Source of the DNA: an uncultured Blautia sp.
GTDB lineage: Bacteria > Bacillota > Clostridia > Lachnospirales > Lachnospiraceae
Assembly: GCA_900543715.1 (NCBI GenBank)
Contig: UQSX01000070.1
Span: forward strand, 1-15,603
Length of the DNA stretch: 15,603 nt
Direction of reading: 5' to 3'
Positions 1 to 6,029 of this stretch are shown here, piece by piece; the first letter of the stretch is position 1, and the number at the start of each line of letters is the position of its first letter. The notes under the pieces were generated by a model that made no database searches, was not told the origin of the DNA, and saw only the letters and a program-made list of their open reading frames with translations. The translations under genes were made by a program, and so were the position numbers.

Positions 1-1220
1 TGATATTTTGAACCGTTCGATTCAAAAAAATCAAAGCCGTTGTATTTTATGTAATTATTATCTGGCGCAATTTGGCGGTCAATAACTATTTTTTTCAAAT
101 GGCCCTCTAATACTCGTAATGCAGGCTGTGCCAAAAAGGTTCCATCAAACATATCTCCATTTATATTCAGATTATAGACTGCCTGGTGCAATACCCTTGT
201 CATTTTTTCATTAAACTTATTATAAGAGTTTGGCAAATAATACTGAAACTCATTTTGGATATTGCTTTTATCTATATTCAAGTTAAAGGTTTGATTGAAA
301 ATTTTAGGGATTTCATCTATATCAACCAATTCTGTTATATAGGTGATGATACACGAAAACAGCATCCGTGGTTTCCCTTGAACCATTAATTTATTGGTAT
401 CATAGTGGTTAATTGTAATCTTATCCTTTTTACCCAGATTTAGGCTGTAGGAAATACCATGTGCAATTGGATGCTGATTCTCTGAAATATCAGGCCCATA
501 CTCTTCTTTAACAAGCTCCATAACAGATATCAGATCGTTGCGATTGATTCCCTCGGCAGTAAACCAATAATCACCTTTTTTTATTTTAGGAATCCCTCTT
601 CCCTCTGTAAGAGCCGTCTTGGCTAACTCGTCTGCTATATCATTATACTTATTGTTGGAATGGGCAGTTACTTTGAGGAAAGAAATTTGTATGGTTTGTT
701 TCCACTCATTCATTGATGTGGCATATTTCTGTGCCAATTCATTTTTGGCTTTCCAGTCACCAGTTACCCATTTTTCAATCCCCTCATAGTCATATCGCAG
801 TTCTATTTCAGAATATCCATTTGTTATAGCCCATTTAACGGCGAACATTGCACCCAACATTTCACCGGCAACATTCCGTATTGCTAAAGATGCTGGATTT
901 TCTCCATTTCCATGTTCTTTTATAGTTTCCCCAGATGGAGTCAAAATTACACAACCAAATGCATATTTTTTCAACTTATCATCATAGCTTCCATCTACAT
1001 ATGCAATAACTTTTGTTGTATTTAGCTCAAAACTCTCAGCATTAGCATTATTAACAACTGGAGATTCATTTTTAATATAGCTCTCTGCTTCTTCTAAAGT
1101 AGAAAAGCTTTTAAATTCTGCATTGCTATATCCAGCCGTTGCGGCCTGACATTCTGACCAGCTTTCAAATACTCCTATTGTTATTCCTTTGCGAACGGCA
1201 TAAAATTTCTTTTTTGCCAT
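1..1220 (-). CDS. RNase H1 fused to RnlA (RNase LS)-like toxin, partial
   Basis: The reading frame is open from the ATG at 1220 through the left edge (406 residues, C-terminus missing). Residues 4-48 (KFYAVRKG, GVFESW) match the viroplasmin/RNase H1 N-terminal domain that binds RNA-DNA hybrids. Residues 70-205 are RNase H1: D76 in YVDGS, E120 in VAGEM, D144 in RYDYEG and D197 in ADELAK give the DEDD set, with H187 as the usual catalytic-loop histidine. From about 220 on the protein changes character. KLMVQGKP (277-284), ALRVLEGHLKK (367-377) and a GFDFFE segment (395-400) resemble, from memory, the central NRD-type region of E. coli RnlA and LsoA. The HEPN-like catalytic domain of RnlA would lie off the window, and so would an RnlB-type antitoxin gene, since rnlB follows rnlA in E. 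coli. The start has a GGAGG site 6 bases upstream. The RNase H part is certain; the RnlA assignment is by motif recall and should be searched. Confidence 0.8.
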   Translation of the reverse strand, partial: MAKKKFYAVRKGITIGVFESWSECQAATAGYSNAEFKSFSTLEEAESYIKNESPVVNNANAESFELNTTKVIAYVDGSYDDKLKKYAFGCVILTPSGETIKEHGNGENPASLAIRNVAGEMLGAMFAVKWAITNGYSEIELRYDYEGIEKWVTGDWKAKNELAQKYATSMNEWKQTIQISFLKVTAHSNNKYNDIADELAKTALTEGRGIPKIKKGDYWFTAEGINRNDLISVMELVKEEYGPDISENQHPIAHGISYSLNLGKKDKITINHYDTNKLMVQGKPRMLFSCIITYITELVDIDEIPKIFNQTFNLNIDKSNIQNEFQYYLPNSYNKFNEKMTRVLHQAVYNLNINGDMFDGTFLAQPALRVLEGHLKKIVIDRQIAPDNNYIKYNGFDFFESNGSKY

Positions 1221-1243
1221 AGCATACCTCCTATAAACCTAAT

Positions 1244-1272
1244 ATTATATGCAGAATTCTGCGCTTAGTCAA
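1244..1272 (-). promoter_or_regulatory. Promoter of the RNase H-RnlA fusion gene, with palindromic spacer
   Basis: On the minus strand TTGACT (1267-1272) and a perfect TATAAT (1244-1249) are separated by exactly 17 bases, upstream of the AGGAGG (1227-1232) and the ATG at 1220. Positions 1251-1262, inside the spacer, are a perfect 12-bp palindrome, GCAGAATTCTGC. That is a natural place for a repressor such as an autoregulating toxin-antitoxin complex, although operator function is inference. The promoter lies outside the insertion sequence, so the gene does not depend on it. Confidence 0.75.
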
Positions 1273-1365
1273 CCCCTAATTTTACAACAGAAAATCATAT
1301 CCTCAATTTCATGCGGAATACTTACTTATATTTTACAATATTTCCACCAGAAATACAAACAAATT

Positions 1366-1375
1366 AAGAATGGGA
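1366..1375. repeat. Target site duplication, left copy
   Basis: AAGAATGGGA here is repeated exactly at 3065-3074, immediately outside the two ends of the insertion sequence. The length is 9 or 10 bp depending on where the element end is placed. I recall about 9 bp for the ISLre2 family. Confidence 0.8.
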
Positions 1376-1399
1376 GTATGTGTCAAGTGATCGTTGGCA
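1376..1399 (+). repeat. IS left terminal inverted repeat
   Basis: The sequence starts GTATGTGTCAAG and ends in TTGGCA. It pairs imperfectly with the complement of 3041-3064 (matches at about 16 of 24 positions, best at GT, GTGT and TTGGCA). On the outward-facing minus strand it includes TTGACA (1381-1386), which could serve as a -35 element, but no good -10 lies at the right distance outside. Confidence 0.7.
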
Positions 1400-1488
1400 C
1401 TTTTTCTTTCTTTATGATGTCTGTCAACTTGTGGAACTTTCTGATAATTATTCGCCTGATTGTTCTATCTTTATCGCTCCCTTTTTTA

Positions 1489-2931
1489 TTAGCAAAACGC
1501 TGCTCGAAATGCCTTCCTTGAGGCGGTCTGCATCGCTTCTAATAACGGCACTCGGTGATTGGCCACCTCTACATAGCGATTCCCTTTTCCCTCTTTCCTC
1601 GGTGCTTTCGCTGCGCTTAACTGCTTAACTGCTTCCTGCAGCTGCATCGAGATTATCAGACCGTCTGTATACCGTTCGATCGTGCTTACCAGCTCCCGGT
1701 TCTCTTTCCGGTATAATGCTTTCGCCAGATTGTTGGCTCCGTTTAGCGACCAGCGCATCCTCCTGTTTTTCATCCGCAGCGTCAGTACCGTACAGTTCTG
1801 GCTCTCCTGGATCCCCATTTTTTTATATAGGATTCCTTCCTCCGGTTCCGGAATCGGGATGCCTCGTTTATAATAGGGCAGCAGGCCCTCTTTATTGTTC
1901 TCCAGATACCGGTACAGCTCCATCGCCTTCTGGCTCCGTTTGTCGTTCTCATCCGGACTTTCCACACTCACCGCATAGGTCCGGATATACTCAAGCATCT
2001 CTTCCGGACGGTCTGCTTCTAAAAGTTCTCGGATCTCCTTCTGGGCTTTCTTATCCGCGATCTTCCTTAGGATTTCCTGGTAAATATGATACCGGTCTAA
2101 CTGGAAAATCGCTTCCGGGTCATAGTCCACACGGATCCAGCTCCCTCCGTCTCCATTCAGAATCCTCTGCCCAATCTCTTCCGGTGCATATTTCCTTTGG
2201 ATGCACGCTTCCCGTTTCGCATGAAATTCCATACTTCCTTCCATCCCTGCAAGCATCGTCTTTTCCACCAGCGTGCTTCGCTTCTGTTTTTCTTTCTCCG
2301 CATCCCAGCCCTCGTACATCGTAAATACCTTCATTTCCCGGCTCTTCAGTTTCTTATGATAGCGGTCCTGCATATGCAGCCACACACCGTCCATTTCTTC
2401 AAACAGCACCGGCACCGCTTTCCTCCCCTGGGCACTGCCGGCTTCCATCTGACGGACTGCCTGGGTTTCTTCTTCGCTGATCCGTTCTCCCAGGCGCTGC
2501 ATCAGGTTCCAGACACCTCCTGCACTGATGCTCTGGCCGCAGGTGCTGCTGATTGCTTCGGCCGTAACACGGTATGGGGATTCGGTTACGCTGAGTGCGA
2601 TCTTTTCTGCAAGGTTTGTTGAGATCAGCCCTATTTTCTCCATCTGCATGGCCTCATCCAGCAGATAGACATAGGCCTTCTGCCCTTCTTCGCTCTTTGT
2701 CTCGTAGACCCGGCGGGAATAGCTGACTTCCCCATAGACTGTTTTAATGGTCGTAGTCCGTTTCCCTTTATCCCGATAGTTCTGTCTGTTCCTCCCCTGT
2801 GCCAGCTCATCGTCGTAGTGTTCCAGCATCAGCCGGGTGATCTCCCTCCCCAGTTCACAGACATACTCATAAATTTTTTGCTCCAAAGTCTTGAAAGATA
2901 CCAGTTTCTCGTCTACAATAGAAATCATCAT
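1489..2931 (-). CDS. ISLre2 family transposase (UPF0236)
   Basis: This 480-residue protein has the size and layout of the ISLre2/UPF0236 transposases. It catalyses movement of its own insertion sequence. The N-terminal third is charged and helical (about 1-120). The core carries EEMDGVW (D181), then NGDGGSWI (D261) followed by LDRYH (D279 and H282), the spacing seen in Mutator/IS256-like DDE transposases. The C-terminal part has WSLNGANNLAKAL, which fits the end of the catalytic domain. The start at the first of two adjacent ATG codons follows AAAGGAG by about 6 bases. No frameshift or internal stop is seen, so it is probably functional. No clear intrinsic terminator follows the stop, so transcripts may run out of the IS toward the RnlA-like gene. 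Confidence 0.92.
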   Translation of the reverse strand: MMISIVDEKLVSFKTLEQKIYEYVCELGREITRLMLEHYDDELAQGRNRQNYRDKGKRTTTIKTVYGEVSYSRRVYETKSEEGQKAYVYLLDEAMQMEKIGLISTNLAEKIALSVTESPYRVTAEAISSTCGQSISAGGVWNLMQRLGERISEEETQAVRQMEAGSAQGRKAVPVLFEEMDGVWLHMQDRYHKKLKSREMKVFTMYEGWDAEKEKQKRSTLVEKTMLAGMEGSMEFHAKREACIQRKYAPEEIGQRILNGDGGSWIRVDYDPEAIFQLDRYHIYQEILRKIADKKAQKEIRELLEADRPEEMLEYIRTYAVSVESPDENDKRSQKAMELYRYLENNKEGLLPYYKRGIPIPEPEEGILYKKMGIQESQNCTVLTLRMKNRRMRWSLNGANNLAKALYRKENRELVSTIERYTDGLIISMQLQEAVKQLSAAKAPRKEGKGNRYVEVANHRVPLLEAMQTASRKAFRAAFC

Positions 2932-2988
2932 ACAGTCTCCTTTGATTTAATCTCGACAATTAACATCATAAAGAAAAACTGTATGATT

Positions 2989-3021
2989 GGGAAGCAGGGA
3001 TTTTCTCTGCTTCCCTTTTTT
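2989..3021 (+). terminator. Intrinsic terminator-like hairpin at the IS right end
   Basis: GGGAAGCAG (2989-2997) pairs with CTGCTTCCC (3007-3015) and is followed on the plus strand by six T (3016-3021). It lies upstream of the transposase and is oriented against it. It would stop plus-strand transcription leaving the element. As part of the minus-strand transcript it would instead be a 5' leader hairpin. Confidence 0.6.
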
Positions 3022-3040
3022 GAGGATTAATTCCTATCCT

Positions 3041-3064
3041 TGCCAATAATAATTATACACTAAC
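3041..3064 (-). repeat. IS right terminal inverted repeat
   Basis: Read on the minus strand this end starts GTTAGTGTATAATT and ends in TTGGCA, the imperfect partner of 1376-1399. Confidence 0.7.
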
Positions 3065-3074
3065 AAGAATGGGA
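3065..3074. repeat. Target site duplication, right copy
   Basis: AAGAATGGGA is an exact copy of 1366-1375. Removing 1376-3074 restores a short continuous intergenic region between the RnlA-like gene and the 81-residue gene. Confidence 0.8.
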
Positions 3075-3102
3075 TAGTCCTGTCTCATTTTTGGTATTAA
3101 CA

Positions 3103-3122
3103 TTCACGAAAGGCTTCGTGAA
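3103..3122. repeat. 8-bp inverted repeat
   Basis: TTCACGAA and TTCGTGAA flank a 4-base loop. It lies just beyond the operon terminator on the minus strand. With no T-tract on either side it is not a convincing terminator alone, but it may stabilise the mRNA end. Confidence 0.4.
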
Positions 3123-3124
3123 AA

Positions 3125-3162
3125 GCAGGGAGCTGTAGATTCCATAAATTTTCTACAGCTCC
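3125..3162 (-). terminator. Terminator of the 313-aa/81-aa operon
   Basis: On the minus strand an 11-bp perfect stem (GGAGCTGTAGA at 3129-3139 with its complement at 3152-3162) begins 8 bases after the TAA of the small gene and is followed by CTGCTTTT. The T-tract is short, so termination may be partial. Confidence 0.6.
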
Positions 3163-3170
3163 TTGTATTC

Positions 3171-3416
3171 TTAACGCTCTTTATTCGATTGTGAAAGCAG
3201 GCTAGCTGCAAAACTCTTAGTTTTCTCTGCGTATTTGTCGCTTTGTAAAACTCTGGAAGCTATATCTTCCATCTGGGAACCTGTCTGTTTTTTAGGAGCT
3301 CTTTGTGATAAAACACCCGCAGCAGGTGATTTTTGTTTATTAGATGCTTGCGGATTAGTCAATGTTTTAGCAGCCTGTGATGCCAATTTTGCACTAGATC
3401 TTTTATTATTTATAAT
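3171..3416 (-). CDS. Small Ala/Ser-rich repeat protein, probable ATT start
   Basis: No ATG exists in this frame. The frame is the same as that of the upstream 313-residue gene and opens right after its TAG stop. A strong ribosome site, AGGGGAGAGAGG, sits directly between that stop and ATT at 3414-3416. I take this ATT as the start, giving 81 residues. A TTG at 3384-3386 has no ribosome site and would remove part of the first repeat. The protein holds two degenerate copies of about 27 residues, 38 residues apart (12-38 and 50-76), both ending in KS.AA..LSQ. It is rich in Ala, Ser, Lys and Gln, has no membrane segment and is basic. I recall similar repeat proteins as uncharacterised small proteins. 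Function is unknown; the context suggests a partner of the 313-residue protein and the ATPase. Gene confidence is moderate; start confidence is lower. Confidence 0.6.
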   Translation of the reverse strand: MINNKRSSAKLASQAAKTLTNPQASNKQKSPAAGVLSQRAPKKQTGSQMEDIASRVLQSDKYAEKTKSFAASLLSQSNKER

Positions 3417-3428
3417 CCTCTCTCCCCT

Positions 3429-4370
3429 CTAAGCAGCGTCCGTTATAGAAAATCCATACACTGCACAGTCCAAATCCTCATCTGTCATATAGCCTCTTGC
3501 TCTTTTGTAGAAGTGTGGCATACGGTCATGATATTCAGATAGTGCCTCTGGGTACTGCTTCGAGTACGCAATCACTGTTTCATATTCCCAATGTTCACTA
3601 TTTCTAGGGAGATTGTTCCAAACATCAATCTTCTTCAAATCTTCCCATCCATTGGCCTCACGCATTCGTTCAACAATTATGCAGTACAAATATTGATGTG
3701 CCTTAAATAAGTAATTGCGGCGTACAATCCACTTTGGCACCAACAATATTTCTTTTCCTCGATGTAACCAACATGGGTGCATAACCTCAATCCAACTATG
3801 CTTTTCCGCATTAAATGTCCAGATTGATTTTTCTCCTTGTGGAGCACATCCCCATTTTAACATCTGTGCCTGGGTAAAATGGTTTAACTGTTCATGCAAA
3901 ATATTGGTTAGTAAATCAGACATACCATCTTCTGCGAATCCCTCTACCAAAACAGGAATATCTTGAGCACAATTAATAGTTGGAATATCATGTATAAGTG
4001 TTGCCAAACCTTTTAAACTGTCCCAAAGTCCATCCTCGGTCTTCCCCTTACCATTGTCACCCTTACCATAACCCAATTTTGTTGCATTCTGTTCCCCCGC
4101 ATGCGAAAGCAACGAAGTCCTACGTACATTACCATTATAAAATCCGTCAAATATACAATCAAAATATGTACGCATTACTTTTTCTGCATTGACACTCCAG
4201 GGATCTTCTGCCCCTTCAATCATACAGGGATCAATAAATAACCGAGTATCATCATCTAAATTAACATCTACAAAATCAAAATTCCGATGCCCTTTAATCC
4301 CTGCTTTAATAAATTCCGAAACAAAAATATCTATCACCTTCCTTAAATATGCATAACTATATAGTTTCAT
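3429..4370 (-). CDS. Uncharacterised protein with LFIDP motif (defence-module candidate)
   Basis: I do not recognise this 313-residue protein. The N-terminal region reads NFDFVDVNLDDDTRLFIDP (about 29-48), an acidic patch followed by a hydrophobic LFIDP turn. Next come a Gly/Lys-rich stretch (LGYGKGDNGKGKTEDGLWDSL, split around 98-118) and a region rich in Trp, His and aromatic residues (PKWIVRRNYLF, HQYLYCIIVERM) to the end. There is no signal peptide or membrane segment, so it is probably cytoplasmic. The ATG at 4370 directly follows an in-frame TAG, so no longer N-terminus is possible. The ribosome site is poor. Downstream, the 81-residue gene is in the same frame behind a strong ribosome site. 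The COG1106-type ATPase lies 179 bases upstream, separated by a candidate antisense-oriented small RNA. A role as effector or sensor in a defence module is inference from this context. Confidence 0.8.
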   Translation of the reverse strand: MKLYSYAYLRKVIDIFVSEFIKAGIKGHRNFDFVDVNLDDDTRLFIDPCMIEGAEDPWSVNAEKVMRTYFDCIFDGFYNGNVRRTSLLSHAGEQNATKLGYGKGDNGKGKTEDGLWDSLKGLATLIHDIPTINCAQDIPVLVEGFAEDGMSDLLTNILHEQLNHFTQAQMLKWGCAPQGEKSIWTFNAEKHSWIEVMHPCWLHRGKEILLVPKWIVRRNYLFKAHQYLYCIIVERMREANGWEDLKKIDVWNNLPRNSEHWEYETVIAYSKQYPEALSEYHDRMPHFYKRARGYMTDEDLDCAVYGFSITDAA

Positions 4371-4432
4371 CTATGTCATCACATTTTCAGAAAAGTTCCT
4401 GTATTTTCCCCTTTCCGGGCACAAATTTCATA

Positions 4433-4461
4433 TTGCACGAGTCCATAAATTATGGTACACT
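4433..4461 (+). promoter_or_regulatory. Plus-strand promoter in the ATPase/313-aa gap
   Basis: TTGCAC (4433-4438) and an extended -10, TGGTACACT (TACACT at 4456-4461), are 17 bases apart. The spacer contains the inverted repeat CCATAA-A-TTATGG (4443-4455). No plus-strand protein gene follows; a pair of hairpins ending in a T-tract does. The -35 match is weak, offset by the extended -10. Confidence 0.45.
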
Positions 4462-4466
4462 GAACT

Positions 4467-4549
4467 TGTTTTGATACGGCAAAGTACCTTGCTCGTACTT
4501 TTGTCACCCTACAGGACACCGAGATTGCAGCTCGGTGTTTTGCTTTTCT
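4467..4549 (+). ncRNA. Candidate small RNA with two hairpins
   Basis: Downstream of the promoter at 4433-4461, a transcript of about 80 bases would hold hairpin 1 (AAAGTAC at 4481-4487, 7-base loop, GTACTTT at 4495-4501). Hairpin 2 follows (ACACCGAG at 4516-4523, 7-base loop, CTCGGTGT at 4531-4538), then TTTTGCTTTTCTTT, a proper intrinsic terminator for the plus strand. No plus-strand gene upstream in the window could use this terminator, which argues for a dedicated RNA. It lies between the ATPase stop and the 313-residue gene start, opposite in direction, so it could regulate their shared transcript or act as an RNA partner of the module. Alternatively the hairpins only process or stabilise the minus-strand mRNA. 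Confidence 0.4.
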
Positions 4550-5848
4550 TTAAACTGTGTTATTTTCAAAGAAGCGCTCCGGATTGCAGCCGAATGCTCC
4601 TTCTAGTATTCTATTTGCCAAATTTACTTTGGCTCGTGAAGTCTTTAACTCACTCATTCTATGTAGTGTACTTTTTCCAAAAGCATCTTTACTCGTTACC
4701 CAAACCTGATCACGTCGAACATTTCCATCTATCAACAACGGTTGATGCGATGTGCAAATAAGTTGTGCATTATGCGGATTACTCTCACTGTTTGTAAATA
4801 GATTAATTATCTCCTTCGCAAGTGAAAGATGAAGCCCATTTTCTAACTCATCTACTATTAAAACGCCGCCTTTTTCCAGAGTATCGTACAGATATGGCAA
4901 CGCAGTAAAGAGTTTAACCGTCCCCAATGATTCATCTGCAAAAAACATAATTGACGTACTACCCGTTTCTGTGCCGTTCTCAAACATAGCATGCTCTGTT
5001 TCGACGCCAACGGTCGTCTTAGTAGCAATAATCTCCCTATTTTCAAAATCATCGGACTCAATTTTTTGATGAGCTATCTCCTTTTCCTCATATGAGACTT
5101 TCATTTTTCGCAAAGTTGGATCAGCTTTCCTTAGTATATCTACATATTTTTCCAGCCTTTCCTCAGAAAATGATTCTTTTGTATCAGCCGGTTTAAGCCT
5201 CGCTGCTGTCATACTCACTACCTGTATACTTTTAATAGCATCAACTATCGTTTGAGCCAGTTGATTATTAAGCAATGCTGCCACAGGTAGACATAAGGCT
5301 TCTTCCTTCACTGTTTGTTTTGCTGCTTCAAAATCTTTTAACTTGGAACGTAGAGTAATATCCTTATACGAGGGAGAAGTCCTTTCTAACAATTTTTCAG
5401 TCCTCTGATATTTTTTTGTCAACAGTTCATGCTCAACTTTTTTTCCTAGAATTGTAAATTCGTAATGATAGTTAAACTCCTCTAAGCGGATGTCAATGGA
5501 AAACTTCACCGGTTTGCCTTTATGTTCTATGTCAAAAGCAAATGTAGAAATCTCCTTATCAATTCCTTTAAATTCCGGCAGAGATAGTAAGTGAGAATTA
5601 TTCATAGCAGTTAAGGGAGACCAATTTAGCATACGTTGAATTTCTCTTAATATTTTACAGAAATATGTTTTACCCGATCCGTTCGCACCATATAAGAAAG
5701 AGACTTTGTTAAAAGTGGTATCTCCACATTCAAAAGTATTTTCAGCATATTCTTTCTTACCGCTATCGACTACTGTGGTAAATTTTATTTCGTCCGCAAA
5801 TGAGCTGAAGTTCTCGGCAGACAAGTTTGCCAATATAATATTATCCAT
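4550..5848 (-). CDS. COG1106-type AAA/ABC ATPase (defence-associated)
   Basis: This 432-residue cytoplasmic ATPase has the ABC-like layout of the AAA15/AAA21 group. It shows Walker A GANGSGKT (54-61), a long middle insertion (about 75-295) without membrane segments, signature-like ADESLGT (304-310), Walker B GGVLIVDELENG (D333, catalytic E334) and an H-loop CTSHQ (H368). Relatives include the RloA and AbiL-type ATPases found in phage-defence loci, where the ATPase controls a toxic partner. No RloB/TOPRIM or HNH partner is seen here; the next genes are the LFIDP protein and the small repeat protein. The start has GGAGGG about 9 bases upstream and a good promoter. Family assignment is firm from the motifs; the defence role is inferred from relatives and location on an integrative element. 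Confidence 0.85.
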   Translation of the reverse strand: MDNIILANLSAENFSSFADEIKFTTVVDSGKKEYAENTFECGDTTFNKVSFLYGANGSGKTYFCKILREIQRMLNWSPLTAMNNSHLLSLPEFKGIDKEISTFAFDIEHKGKPVKFSIDIRLEEFNYHYEFTILGKKVEHELLTKKYQRTEKLLERTSPSYKDITLRSKLKDFEAAKQTVKEEALCLPVAALLNNQLAQTIVDAIKSIQVVSMTAARLKPADTKESFSEERLEKYVDILRKADPTLRKMKVSYEEKEIAHQKIESDDFENREIIATKTTVGVETEHAMFENGTETGSTSIMFFADESLGTVKLFTALPYLYDTLEKGGVLIVDELENGLHLSLAKEIINLFTNSESNPHNAQLICTSHQPLLIDGNVRRDQVWVTSKDAFGKSTLHRMSELKTSRAKVNLANRILEGAFGCNPERFFENNTV

Positions 5849-5857
5849 ATTTTTCTT

Positions 5858-5900
5858 CCCTCCACATCGAAATATACCATATATATCTATCTTATGTCAA
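5858..5900 (-). promoter_or_regulatory. Promoter and ribosome site of the ATPase gene
   Basis: On the minus strand a perfect TTGACA (5895-5900) lies 18 bases from an extended -10, TGGTATATT (TATATT at 5871-5876). GGAGGG (5858-5863) follows before the ATG at 5848. The sequence between is A+T-rich. GATGTGGA occurs both just before the ribosome site and again upstream at about 5918-5925, a possible control element. Confidence 0.7.
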
Positions 5901-5925
5901 TATATTATTTCGTATTTTTCCACAT

Positions 5926-6008
5926 CCATGTCGATTTTTCTTATATAATATAAATTTCATTTTTTGTATACTATTCCAGTATAATCTATATCCGTGTTGA
6001 TTTTTCGG
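5926..6008 (+). repeat. Pair of 15-bp imperfect direct repeats
   Basis: CCATGTCGATTTTTC (5926-5940) and CCGTGTTGATTTTTC (5992-6006) match at 13 of 15 positions, 66 bases apart, and flank the A+T-rich stretch between the ATPase promoter and the exonuclease remnant. They could be regulator sites or a scar of a recombination event at the module border. Confidence 0.35.
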
Positions 6009-6029
6009 TTATAACATTACCATTCTCCC

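Larger units (their letters stand above)
1376..3064 (-). mobile_element. ISLre2-family insertion sequence, complete
   Basis: This is a 1689-bp element holding one transposase gene on the minus strand. Its ends are imperfect inverted repeats of 24 bp (1376-1399 and 3041-3064, about 16 of 24 matches, both containing TTGGCA). A 13-bp exact subterminal inverted repeat, TTCTTTATGATGT, occurs at 1408-1420 and inverted at 2963-2975. A 10-bp direct repeat abuts both ends. The intact gene, ends and duplication suggest a fairly recent insertion. It landed between the RnlA-like gene and the terminator of the neighbouring operon and breaks no recognisable gene. Confidence 0.88.

Noticed and set aside
1376..1399. 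Outward-facing promoter from the IS driving the RnlA-like gene
   Set aside because: A TTGACA is present in the left terminal repeat, but no -10 lies at a suitable distance, and the gene has its own better promoter.
1249..1628. Two overlapping plus-strand ORFs at the left IS end
   Set aside because: They have no ribosome site, run across the IS terminal repeat and the transposase end, and have low-complexity composition; chance frames.
1716..2622. Long plus-strand ORFs (202 and 141 codons)
   Set aside because: They are antisense shadows of the transposase, which has clear motifs on the minus strand.
4471..4761. Plus-strand 96-codon ORF starting with TTG
   Set aside because: It runs antisense through the ATPase 3' end and through the small RNA hairpins, with no ribosome site.
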